A DNA stretch of 64,000 nt from Natrinema halophilum (GTDB lineage: Archaea; Halobacteriota; Halobacteria; Halobacteriales; Natrialbaceae), in assembly GCF_013402815.2 (NCBI RefSeq), contig NZ_CP058601.1, forward strand, positions 248,001 through 312,000. The letters run 5' to 3'. Both the position numbers and the translations under genes were made by a program. The notes under the pieces were generated by a model, which was given only the letters and a program-made list of their open reading frames with translations, ran no database searches and had not been told where the DNA came from. Positions 18,111-28,702 of the stretch are shown here, piece by piece (position 1 is the stretch's first letter; each line of letters opens with the position of its first letter).

Positions 18111-18114
<4 letters not shown>
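17983..18114 (+). CDS. Short ORF overlapping the antitoxin stop; possible toxin remnant
   Basis: 43 codons, starting with GTG that overlaps the antitoxin stop (GTGA) and ending in TAG that overlaps the convergent aconitase stop (TTAG). The first residues, TFLID, resemble the beta strand and Asp that open PIN domains, but the rest (CQDCEAATRVSVYSIGYRRG...) does not. It may be what is left of a VapC toxin, or a coincidental frame. The GTGA arrangement is the only positive support. Confidence 0.3.
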
Positions 18115-20843
<2,729 letters not shown>

Positions 20844-21109
20844 ATCCCGACTTGGGACCCGGGGGATTTGAAACCGTCGAGAACAGGGCATAGAGCCCAC
20901 CAATACCCTTTATTTGTCGGATATGGCCTCTCATGGCGTTCTACCGACTGTTCTGCGCACGGAGACTGTGCCGACGAACGCACTACCCGAATTCAGGAGG
21001 GCTGTCGGCTCGAGCTAACGGCGTGTACTCGCCGTCGCGGTCACGGTTCGTCGATTCTTCACCGCTCAGTGCCAAGCCCGGTGGGGAACCAGCCGAACCC
21101 GTCGTGGGA

Positions 21110-21703
21110 CTATGGCGTGTCCGACTCGGAACCGACGCGTTGGACGGATGACTGAAAGAGATTCAGCTGGTTGCTGAACATCTGTGCATCCGCTTCGAAC
21201 TCGTATTCCACACCGGACTCGAGCACCCCCCTGGTGAAAACGAGCGTTGACGCGTCGACCACCCTCCCATCGGCCACCGAGCGCGTAACGTATCCGCGGT
21301 ATTCGTCGGGCCGGGTAAGAACCGACGTCGTTTCGCCCGTGGGGAGCCTGAGTAATCGAATGGTTAGTAGCCGAGGTAGCTGGCCAACCACCCGAAAGCG
21401 CATTCCGGCTCGGTAATTTTGCACCGCAACGAGAACGGATTCGTCGATTCGCTGTGGCGATTGCGCCGCTGGGTTTCGCGAACCGATTTCACGTTCTGCG
21501 ACCGGCTCGAACCCGAGTCCGTACCCGGGCGCCGATTCGATCGCGATCGCATTCGTTGGCGGGCTGGGAGCCGCTTTCCACTGGTGTCGTACGTCTGCAC
21601 CGTTGCAGTCCGTCGTCCGGTTTTCGCGTTCGTTCGAGTTCACGAGCCACACCATGTGCGATTCGGTGGAGTTTATCCCACTATCAGGCGGATAGGTTTG
21701 CAA
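21110..21703 (-). CDS. Divergent third paralogue of a secreted haloarchaeal protein family
   Basis: Up to 197 residues; the start is uncertain (ATG at 21703 or 21655). The C-terminal about 100 residues match the two neighbouring paralogues in order: a VLVAVQNYRAG strand (VLVFSYDYFPG in the others), TRPDEYRGYVTR (QPDEWSGYVIR), STLVFTRG (TTFLFTR) and DAQMFSNQLNLF (DAQMFS--LNLL). Unlike them it has no signal peptide; instead about 90 N-terminal residues look unordered. Either it lost secretion, or it is decaying. It lies 80 bp downstream of the second paralogue on the same strand. Confidence 0.6.
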   Translation of the reverse strand: MQTYPPDSGINSTESHMVWLVNSNERENRTTDCNGADVRHQWKAAPSPPTNAIAIESAPGYGLGFEPVAEREIGSRNPAAQSPQRIDESVLVAVQNYRAGMRFRVVGQLPRLLTIRLLRLPTGETTSVLTRPDEYRGYVTRSVADGRVVDASTLVFTRGVLESGVEYEFEADAQMFSNQLNLFQSSVQRVGSESDTP

Positions 21704-21783
21704 CCGGTTCCGACAAGAGGCAGCTGTCGTCGACGCATTGCCCGGATGAACCGGGTTTCGGATAAAATCTCAATGAGGGGTAG

Positions 21784-22224
21784 TTAATCCAGGTCCGCGG
21801 CGAGAAGATTGAGTGCCGGACTAAACATCTGTGCATCCTCTCCGAGCGATTCGGAGTCGTCTACGCTCAGGTCTTCGCTTCTCGTAAAGAGGAACGTCGT
21901 GACACCTGCGGCTTCGTCGTTTTCCATGTCGTAGCGGATGACATACCCGGACCATTCGTCAGGCTGGGAGATCTCGTCGACCGTTTCGCCGCCGACCACC
22001 AGCATGTCGACGACCGTATTCTGTTGGAGTTCAGAAATGACCTCGAAACTGCCGCCTGGGAAGTAATCGTAGGAGAACACCAGCACTTCGTCGGCGTTGG
22101 TTTCCTGTGCGGCGGCCGTTGCACCGATCGCAGCGGTTCCAGCGGTGCCTGCAGCTATCGTCTTCTTTTTGACGAACGACCGTTCTGTACCATCGTGTTC
22201 GCTATCGTGATTTGTCTCCGTCAT
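21784..22224 (-). CDS. Secreted haloarchaeal protein, middle paralogue (imperfect Tat signal)
   Basis: 146 residues. The N-terminus resembles a Tat signal, ERSFVKKK (14-21), followed by an Ala/Gly-rich hydrophobic stretch and a likely cleavage after AAAQ. The second arginine partner is replaced by Glu, so export by Tat may be weakened. The mature part (about 42-146) is a compact beta-rich domain: VLVFSYDYFPGGSFEVIS, VDMLVVGGETVDEIS, SGYVIRYD, GVTTFLFT, DAQMFSPALNLLAADLD. Function unknown. The ATG at 22224 begins the signal; the preceding gap is 22225-22588. Confidence 0.8.
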   Translation of the reverse strand: MTETNHDSEHDGTERSFVKKKTIAAGTAGTAAIGATAAAQETNADEVLVFSYDYFPGGSFEVISELQQNTVVDMLVVGGETVDEISQPDEWSGYVIRYDMENDEAAGVTTFLFTRSEDLSVDDSESLGEDAQMFSPALNLLAADLD

Positions 22225-22588
22225 GGCTCTCACTGTGCCCCCGCTTTGGGCGATGGTGCGTAGATGTTTCACCTCCATAAGCAAACGCGATCGTTCCATC
22301 TCGTTATGCCCATCTTCCCGAAGGAACGAAACGGTGACCGGCGGTAATCCAACTTTTGAACGGTGCGCGAGGCGGGTTACGAAAGGTGGCGACCAGCAAA
22401 GGCCAACGAGCGCCGCAGTCGAACCAACGGTTGAGACTGGCGTGACGTACTACACCGATCGCAGTGGTCGCTCGATTTGACCGACGACCTGTGTCTCGCG
22501 GAATCGATCGGGCGGACTGCTCGGCGAGCGAGAAAAGGAAGAATAAACCGTTTTCGGCGGCCGGAAGAGTCAGCAGTTTGCCGGTGGC
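22225..22588. other. Intergenic, no gene recognised
   Basis: 364 bp between the first and second paralogues. No coherent frame is seen. A promoter for the 21784-22224 gene is expected here; a weak AT-rich GCTTATGG (minus strand) lies near 22278-22285, rather far from the start. Confidence 0.5.
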
Positions 22589-23113
22589 TCAGTTGCCGCC
22601 GCCACCGCCGCCGGTTTCGTTGCCCGCGGTGTCGCCACCGCCATCGCCACCGTCGCCGCCATCGCCACCGTTGCCACCGTTGATAGACGTCTCGAGTAAG
22701 TTCAGATCGGAACTGAACATCTGGGCGTCTTGGCCCATCGTTCCGCTATCACCGGAACTCAGGCCGTCCTGCGTGAAGAGGAACGTCGTCACACCCGCAT
22801 TTTCTCCACCGTCGTCGTACCGGATCACGTGCCCGTCGTATTCGTCGGGTTGGGTGATCTCGTCGACCGTTTCTCCGTCGACCTGTAGCACGTCGACGGT
22901 CGTACTCTGCTGGAGAGGGGAGACGACCGTGAAGTCCGATCCCGGGAAGTAGTCGTAGGAGAACACCAGAGCGGCAACCGTCTCCTGTGCGGTGGCTGTT
23001 CCAGCGGTAGCGGCTGTGCCGAGCGCGACCGCGCTTGCGGTAGCAGCTCCTTTTTTCATAAACGAGCGTCTCGAATCGCCTGATCGTTCGATCTCGTAGC
23101 TTTCGTCTGTCAT
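22589..23113 (-). CDS. Tat-secreted haloarchaeal protein, first paralogue with Gly-rich tail
   Basis: 174 residues. A full twin-arginine signal (RRSFMKK, 15-21) with a hydrophobic stretch and likely cleavage after TATAQ. The mature domain is homologous to the next gene: LVFSYDYFPGSDFTVVS, VDVLQVDGETVDEIT, QPDEYDGHVIRYD, GVTTFLFTQ, DAQMFSSDLNLLE. It ends in a Gly/Asp/Asn tail (about 148-174), probably a flexible surface segment. The protein presumably acts outside the membrane; no enzymatic motif is seen. An ATG three codons upstream is possible. First of three tandem paralogues. Confidence 0.85.
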   Translation of the reverse strand: MTDESYEIERSGDSRRSFMKKGAATASAVALGTAATAGTATAQETVAALVFSYDYFPGSDFTVVSPLQQSTTVDVLQVDGETVDEITQPDEYDGHVIRYDDGGENAGVTTFLFTQDGLSSGDSGTMGQDAQMFSSDLNLLETSINGGNGGDGGDGGDGGGDTAGNETGGGGGGN

Positions 23114-23609
23114 GTCTCTCACTCAGTATCCCCTCTTCGGGGCACATGACCGTTGGCCGAATTGTTGTAAAAGTGACCGCGATCGTTTCACCATCTACGG
23201 TGAGCAATCCGCCATAAATACCCGGTTTCAGACGATACACTGGCGAAATCGTGGCTGTCAACCCGCTGTTTCGCCCACTGTCAGAAGCGACAATTTATCG
23301 GACGAAACGACGCCCCGGAATCGGGTATCGATTCATTTTGACGAGTGCGGGCGCAGAAAATAACGGATATCGACTGATCTATCGAGCGGGCTCGACACAC
23401 ACTCGTATTCGACCGGGAATACGGCTCTCAAGCGCGTCTACCGGGCGATTTCGACCCGAGACTGCTTACAGACCGGTCGTTCCTGTCTCAAAAACAGGTG
23501 ATTTCTTCGACCAGTCCGGCGACGACGAGCCGAAGGAAACAGGTCTCGGGTGGCGATCGTCAGCGGACGTGACAAGAGAGATCCGACCGGTAATTTCGTT
23601 CCTTCGTGA
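23114..23609. other. Intergenic, no gene recognised
   Basis: 496 bp between the secreted-protein gene and folA. A minus-strand TATTTATGG element at about 23212-23222 could be the promoter of the secreted-protein operon, implying a leader of about 75 nt. No ORF with halophilic composition is present on either strand. Confidence 0.45.
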
Positions 23610-24149
23610 TCAGCGAGTGCGAACGTACTCCACGAACGCAAAACCGTCGCGCTCGTCTCGAGACGTCTCCTCCCACCGACTCCGATCCCACTCCGGAAAG
23701 TGCGTATCGCCCTCTGGGTCGTCGTGGACTTCCGTGACGATCAAGCGGTCGATGGCGGGCAAGAACTGCTCGTACACGGTCGCCCCGCCGGCAACGAAGA
23801 TTCGGTCGGTACCGCCGTGACGGTCTCGTGCGGCCGTGTCGGCCGCCTCGAGGGCGTCCTCGATAGTACGAGCGACTACAGCGCCGTCGGGCGTCTCGAG
23901 GTCGCGACTCGTCAATACGACCGTCGTTCGCCCTGGTAAGGGCTCGCCGAGCGTCTCGATAATCCCTTCGTAGGTCACCCGCCCCATGATGACCGGGTGA
24001 TCGTCGGTGGTTTCTTTGAAGTGCTCGAGATCTGCGGGGATGTGCCAGGGCATCTCACCGTCTACGCCGATGACCTGGTTGTCCGCGAGGGCGACGATAC
24101 CGACGAGTTCCCGGGTAGTGTCGGGGACCGATCGGTCGTCGTCGCTCAT
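23610..24149 (-). CDS. folA: Dihydrofolate reductase
   Basis: 179 residues. It reduces dihydrofolate to tetrahydrofolate with NADPH. DHFR landmarks are VGIVALADNQVIG at the N-terminus, the MPWHIPADLEHFKETT substrate segment, PVIMGRVTYEGI (NADPH binding), and IFVAGGATVYEQFLP. A short acidic N-terminal extension precedes the core. The ATG at 24149 overlaps the thyA stop by 4 bp (ATGA), so translation is coupled and reductase is made together with the synthase that produces dihydrofolate. Confidence 0.96.
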   Translation of the reverse strand: MSDDDRSVPDTTRELVGIVALADNQVIGVDGEMPWHIPADLEHFKETTDDHPVIMGRVTYEGIIETLGEPLPGRTTVVLTSRDLETPDGAVVARTIEDALEAADTAARDRHGGTDRIFVAGGATVYEQFLPAIDRLIVTEVHDDPEGDTHFPEWDRSRWEETSRDERDGFAFVEYVRTR

Positions 24150-25162
24150 TCGGCCACCGAAAACTCGATGCCCTCGTGTGACTCGTAGTCCCGAAGTTCG
24201 ACGTCCTCGTAGGCTAATTCGTCGATCGATACGTCGGCCACCTCGAGCGTCGGGCGTGAACGTGGCTCCCGGGAGAGTTGCTCGAGCAGGCCGGGGACGT
24301 GATCGAGTCGCTCGTCGCCCGCCGCTTCGGCCGGTGCTTCGGACTCGAGCCACGCTCTTACGTCGCGATACTCCTCTCGCTCGTCGACGGTGGCCAGTCG
24401 AGACTGTAGCGCGTCGAGATTGTCCGCGTACCAGTCACCGCGTGCGCCGCGACCGCAGTAGACGTGCGCGTCGACGACGGTGTGAGCGAAGGTACCGGGT
24501 TCGAAGCCGGTTTGCTGGGCGATAACCTTGGTCAGCAGTGAATAGGCTGCGAGGTTGAACGGAACCCCGAGGGCGGTGTCCCCCGACCGTTGGGTCAGGT
24601 GGCAGTTCAGTCGATCGCCCTGTACGTTGAAGACGAACGTGTAGTGACACGGGGGAAGCGTCGAGACGGCCGCGTTCGCTGGATGCCAGGCGTTGACGAC
24701 GAGCCGCCGTGAATTGGGCGTATCGGACAGCGTGTCGATTACGTACTGCAACTGGTCGAACGTCCGGCGACCGTCGGGTTCCTCCGTGATCCACCGATGG
24801 CTTTCGTCGGGCCACGATTCCCCCTCGAGTTGTGCGCTTTCCGCCGGAACCGGAAAGCGTCGCCAGAAGCGGCCGTAAGCCGTATCCAATCGGCCGTCAT
24901 CGTCGGCCCACGCATCCCAGATTTTGGTTTCCTCGCGGAGGTTCCGAACGTGTTCCTCACCGGAGAGGTACCAGCAGACCTCGTGGAGCATCGAGTTCCA
25001 GCGGTAGCCGTCCATCTCTTTCGTCGTAAGCAGCGGATATCCCTCCCGCAGGTCAACCTCGTAGTGTTCGCTGAACGACGAAATCGTGTCGACGCCGGTC
25101 CGGTTCGGCTTGTGGGTCCCGCTCGTGAGGACCGCGTCGACGAGCTCGAGGTACTGTCGCAT
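24146..25162 (-). CDS. thyA: Thymidylate synthase
   Basis: 338 residues. It methylates dUMP to dTMP using methylene-tetrahydrofolate, generating dihydrofolate. The catalytic cysteine is in LPPCHYTF (Cys172). The family regions RSGDTALGVPFNLAAY (folate/dUMP binding), HTVVDAHVYC and the N-terminal NRTGVDTISSF phosphate loop are all present. It is longer than E. coli ThyA (264) because of insertions, as in other haloarchaea. The start at 25162 is the family N-terminus; a longer frame reaching 25321 reads through a MITE and is not coding. First gene of the thyA-folA operon. Confidence 0.97.
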   Translation of the reverse strand: MRQYLELVDAVLTSGTHKPNRTGVDTISSFSEHYEVDLREGYPLLTTKEMDGYRWNSMLHEVCWYLSGEEHVRNLREETKIWDAWADDDGRLDTAYGRFWRRFPVPAESAQLEGESWPDESHRWITEEPDGRRTFDQLQYVIDTLSDTPNSRRLVVNAWHPANAAVSTLPPCHYTFVFNVQGDRLNCHLTQRSGDTALGVPFNLAAYSLLTKVIAQQTGFEPGTFAHTVVDAHVYCGRGARGDWYADNLDALQSRLATVDEREEYRDVRAWLESEAPAEAAGDERLDHVPGLLEQLSREPRSRPTLEVADVSIDELAYEDVELRDYESHEGIEFSVAE

Positions 25163-25220
25163 TGGGAGTGCGTTCAGACTGTGCGAATTTATCGGTATCG
25201 GTCCCGAGAGCAATTGGAGG

Positions 25221-25332
25221 TATAGTAGTCGTTGAAAGTCATTGCACACCCCGCTCGCGAGTTCGCGGCCAGCGAATACTCGCTGGCCGCAGCAGTGCAA
25301 GCGGTGGGTAAATCGTTTCAACGACTACTATA
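25221..25332. mobile_element. MITE copy 1 (112 bp, complete)
   Basis: Perfect 17-bp terminal inverted repeats: tatagtagtcgttgaaa at 25221-25237 and its reverse complement at 25316-25332. Inside is a strong hairpin with an 11-bp arm, gcggccagcga/tcgctggccgc (25264-25289). No coding capacity. Two related copies lie at 31514 and 33745. It sits 58 bp before thyA, between thyA and a divergent membrane-protein gene. Confidence 0.85.
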
Positions 25333-25434
25333 GTTTCGCACTCGAACCGACCGTGGTGGGCCATCACACCGTCGTCTCTTGCCCGCTGCAAACGGACTGC
25401 GGGTTTTAGTGTAACCGGAACGACCTAGCCAGGT

Positions 25435-26019
25435 GTGCTCGAGCGCTTGGTCCACGACGAGCGGACGAATGCCGCCGTCGGGTGGCTACTGGTGGCTATC
25501 GTGGCGCTCGATGGGGTCAGCACGTTTCTGCGGGGCGCTCCGCTGTGGGCCGGTTTCGAACTGGTCATCGCGGTTGTCGCCTCGATCCCGGCGCTGACGA
25601 CGCGTGACTGGACGGCGATGGTTCCATGGCCGCTGCTATCAGTCGCTGCGCTCGCCGTGATCGCAGTCACGATCGGCGCTCCGTTTGAAACGACAGTGTA
25701 CGTCGTCATCGCGACGCTCGCGCTCGCGGTCGTCGTCGAACTCGAGACGTTCACGACGGTCGAACTGAGTCGACGGTTCGCCGTCGCGTTCGCCGTCCTG
25801 ACGACGATGGCTCTTCAGGCGCTCTGGACCATCGTGCAGTTTTACTCGGACCGGTGGCTGGGGACTGACTATCTTCGGTCCCAGACCGAACTCCAGTGGG
25901 ATTTCGTCCTCGTCACCGCCGTGGGACTGGTACTCGGCGGCCTCTTCCAGTGGTACGTTACGCGATTCAAACCGGCTGACGGCGCAACTCGGATTACGGA
26001 CGGCACGGGATCGTCATGA
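25435..26019 (+). CDS. Membrane protein, function unknown
   Basis: 194 residues, GTG start, with five or six hydrophobic helices: TNAAVGWLLVAIVALDGVST, WAGFELVIAVVASIPAL, WPLLSVAALAVIAVTIGA, YVVIATLALAVVVELETF, FAVAFAVLTTMALQALWTIV and DFVLVTAVGLVLGGLFQW. No transport signature is visible. It overlaps the next membrane-protein gene by ATGA, so the two probably form a complex or at least an operon. Haloarchaeal homologues are expected as the same pair, though this cannot be checked here. Confidence 0.78.
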   Translation: MLERLVHDERTNAAVGWLLVAIVALDGVSTFLRGAPLWAGFELVIAVVASIPALTTRDWTAMVPWPLLSVAALAVIAVTIGAPFETTVYVVIATLALAVVVELETFTTVELSRRFAVAFAVLTTMALQALWTIVQFYSDRWLGTDYLRSQTELQWDFVLVTAVGLVLGGLFQWYVTRFKPADGATRITDGTGSS

Positions 26020-26633
26020 CGCTCGGCGACACGCTGGGACTGTCGGACTCACAGGAGCGCTACATCGTTCGCAGCCTCCAACTCGCGCTTTTCTTTCTCC
26101 TCGGGTACGGAGTGACGACGCTCCAATTCGGCGTCGCCGGTACGGCGGGGGTAGCACTCGGGATAACATTTCTGCCGGCGTGGCTACACCGTGAATACGG
26201 GTACTCGATGGACGCAGGCCTCGTCCTGTGGATTACCGTCGCAGTGATTCTCCATACGATCGGCTCACTCTGGATGTACGAGACGTACCAGTGGTACGAC
26301 GAGATCGCCCACACTGTTTCGGCGTCGGTCATCGCCGGGTTGGGATATGCGGCCTTCCGAGCGTTCGAAATTCACTCCGACGAGATGGCCGTCCCGTCGA
26401 CGTTCCGATCCATGTTCATCGTGGTCTTCGTCCTCGCGACCGGCGTCTTCTGGGAGGTTCTGGAATTCGCCCTCGGCGGCGTTGCAGTCACCGTCTACGG
26501 GATTGACGACATCGTGACGGATTTCGTGTTCAACGCGGTCGGAGCGGTGATAGTGGCCATCTGGGGAACCGATTACGTAAGCGGGCTCGTGGGGTTCTTT
26601 AGACAGCGGCTTCGCTCCGGACCCGAAAACTAG
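26016..26633 (+). CDS. DUF2238/YjdF-like membrane protein
   Basis: 205 residues with six hydrophobic helices. The central segment YETYQWYDEIAHTVSASVIAG resembles the conserved DE-H core of DUF2238 (YjdF-type) inner-membrane proteins. The later FWEVLEFALGG and DDIVTDFVFNAVGA segments also fit. The function of the family is unknown; the buried acidic and His residues suggest ion or lipid handling. The ATG overlaps the stop of the preceding gene by 4 bp, so they are translationally coupled. Confidence 0.78.
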   Translation: MTLGDTLGLSDSQERYIVRSLQLALFFLLGYGVTTLQFGVAGTAGVALGITFLPAWLHREYGYSMDAGLVLWITVAVILHTIGSLWMYETYQWYDEIAHTVSASVIAGLGYAAFRAFEIHSDEMAVPSTFRSMFIVVFVLATGVFWEVLEFALGGVAVTVYGIDDIVTDFVFNAVGAVIVAIWGTDYVSGLVGFFRQRLRSGPEN

Positions 26634-26868
26634 ATCCAGCGGGCGTCCTGTTGGCTGCCGAGTTCGCCTCGGCGACGGCGGGATTTCCCCGTCGGCGATG
26701 AGTATCTCGGAGAACTGGACTGGTCGCCGCCCGCGTCGAGTACGTCACGGCAGACGGCCACATACGGCCGAAATCGGCGTCAATCGGATCAATGAATCCC
26801 CACAAACATGGATATTTCCGCTCGAGGAAAGAGCAACGCTTACAGGTTCGTGCGTTCCGCTATCGACT

Positions 26869-28167
26869 ATGCGAGAACACGTCCTGCTGATCGGGGGCGG
26901 CGGTCGAGAACACGCCATCGCTCGCGCGCTCGAAGATAGCGAAGCAGAGCTCTACGCCTGTGCCGGGAACAAGAACCCCGGCATCGCTCGTATCGCGACC
27001 GAGTTCGAAACCCTCGAAACGACAGGTCCTGAGGCGGTCGTCGATTATGCCGAATCGGTCGATGCGACGATTGCCGTCGTGGGGCCCGAAGCGCCCCTCG
27101 AGGCGGGAGTCTCGGACGCACTCGAGAACGCGGGCATCTTCGCCTTCGGGCCGAACAAAGACGACGCACGGATCGAGACTGACAAGGCCTTCCAGCGACG
27201 GTTTATGCAGGAAAACGAGGTTCCGGGCTGCCCGGATTTCGAGACGTTCGACGACATGGATGCTGCATGCGATTATATCGACGACTACGACGGCGACCTC
27301 GTAATCAAGCCCACCGGTCTCACCGGTGGCAAGGGCGTCAAAGTAATCGGCGATCAGGTCACTGCCGAGGAAGGCAAGGACTACATCCGAGAGTCCGACT
27401 ACGACCGGATCGTCCTGGAAGAACGGCTGATCGGCGAGGAGTTTACCGTCCAGGCGTTCGTGGCGAACGGCGAGTTCCGAACCGCGCCAGCGGTACAGGA
27501 TCATAAGCGCGCTTACGAGGGAGACGACGGCCCCAACACCGGGGGAATGGGCAGCTACTCCGCCGCGACGAACCAACTTCCGTTCATGACCGACGAGGAC
27601 TACGACGACGCAGTTTCGATCATCGAGGCCACCGTGGACGCCCTCGAGGATTATCGGGGTATCCTCTACGGTCAGTTCATGCTCACCGCCGAGGGCCCGA
27701 TGGTCGTCGAATTCAATGCACGCTTTGGGGACCCAGAAGCGATGAACACGCTTCCTGTCCTCGAGACGGACTTTCTCGACGTTTTGACCGCCGCTCGCGA
27801 TGGTGATGCACTGCCTGCCCTCGATTTCGCCGAGCAGGCTACAGTGTGCAAGTACGTCGTCCCTGCAGGCTACCCGACGGAGCCCGAAGCCGGTGCCAAA
27901 GTTCGGGTCGACGAGGAGAGTGCGGGTGACGCACAACTGTACTACGCGAGCGTAGACGAACGGGAGGACGGAATCTATACCACGACCTCGCGTTCGTTCG
28001 CGCTGGTCGGCATCGCCGATTCGATCTCGGAGGCCGAAACGATCGCAGAAGATGCGCTCGCTGCCGCCGGGGAAGAGGGACTGCATGTCCGCCACGACAT
28101 CGGCAAAGCAGATCTAGTTCAGCGGCGCATCGATCACGTAAACGACATTCGCGGCGAAAGTCGGTAG
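26869..28167 (+). CDS. purD: Phosphoribosylamine-glycine ligase
   Basis: 432 residues, an ATP-grasp enzyme of purine synthesis that joins glycine to 5-phosphoribosylamine. Visible are the N-terminal LIGGGGREHAIARAL, the GPEAPLEAG segment, LVIKPTGLTGGKGVKV (ATP-binding loop), VQDHKRAYEGDDGPNTGGMGSY split over the substrate region, and VVEFNARFGDPEAMNTLPVL (metal-binding Glu and Asn). Start ATG at 26869, preceded by a CTTACAG promoter-like element about 25-32 bp upstream, rather than the longer frame from 26698. Its glycine substrate can come from GlyA at 40.4 kb. Confidence 0.97.
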   Translation: MREHVLLIGGGGREHAIARALEDSEAELYACAGNKNPGIARIATEFETLETTGPEAVVDYAESVDATIAVVGPEAPLEAGVSDALENAGIFAFGPNKDDARIETDKAFQRRFMQENEVPGCPDFETFDDMDAACDYIDDYDGDLVIKPTGLTGGKGVKVIGDQVTAEEGKDYIRESDYDRIVLEERLIGEEFTVQAFVANGEFRTAPAVQDHKRAYEGDDGPNTGGMGSYSAATNQLPFMTDEDYDDAVSIIEATVDALEDYRGILYGQFMLTAEGPMVVEFNARFGDPEAMNTLPVLETDFLDVLTAARDGDALPALDFAEQATVCKYVVPAGYPTEPEAGAKVRVDEESAGDAQLYYASVDEREDGIYTTTSRSFALVGIADSISEAETIAEDALAAAGEEGLHVRHDIGKADLVQRRIDHVNDIRGESR

Positions 28168-28198
28168 TACCGCGTCGGTCCTCGTTTCGAGGTGGACG

Positions 28199-28609
28199 AT
28201 GACTGACGTCTCGGATACCGCAGAGCGGTTCTGGGACGGTCTAGCCGATGACGTCGTCCGACTTCCGAAGTGTACAGACTGTGGAACGGTTGCGTTTCCG
28301 CCCGGCCTCATCTGTACCGATTGCGGATGCGACGATTTCACGTGGACCGATATCGATCCGGTTGGTACGATACACTCCTTTACACGCCAGCACCGCACGG
28401 CACCGGCATTCGAGTCCCCCATCGTGATGGGAATCGTCGATCTCGACGCTGGCCCACGTTTACTCGCACCTTTCGCTGCGGAGTACGGAGAGCTGTCGAT
28501 CGGCGATCGAGTCCGAATCGAGCCGATCGAGTACGACGCCGACTACGATCGCGGCCGCCGGGCCGATGCCCCATTTTTCCAGGCAGTTCTCGCAGGGTCG
28601 AGCCACTGA
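28199..28609 (+). CDS. Zinc-ribbon OB-fold protein (DUF35 type)
   Basis: 136 residues. An N-terminal helix (AERFWDGLADDVVRLPK) precedes a rubredoxin-like zinc ribbon CTDCG-x8-CTDCG (about residues 23-41), then an OB fold (DPVGTIHSFTRQHR, VMGIVDLDAGPRLLAPF, GDRVRIEPI). DUF35 proteins are acyl-CoA-binding partners of thiolases, and in archaea one is needed for the thiolase/HMG-CoA synthase complex. No thiolase is adjacent here. The nearest thiolase in this window, at 52.9 kb, has its own OB-fold partner. It lies 31 bp after purD. Confidence 0.9.
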   Translation: MTDVSDTAERFWDGLADDVVRLPKCTDCGTVAFPPGLICTDCGCDDFTWTDIDPVGTIHSFTRQHRTAPAFESPIVMGIVDLDAGPRLLAPFAAEYGELSIGDRVRIEPIEYDADYDRGRRADAPFFQAVLAGSSH

Positions 28610-28702
28610 CTCCGTCGGATTCTCGACGCACCCAACTGTCGCGTTTCCTGTGGCTGGACACACGTTGCTCGGGGACGCTGGTCGACACACGCTCGATCGC
28701 GT

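Noticed and set aside
24146-25321. Longer thyA frame reaching into MITE copy 1
   Set aside because: The added residues come from the MITE (LHCCGQRVFAGRELAS), which is non-coding; the family start is at 25162.
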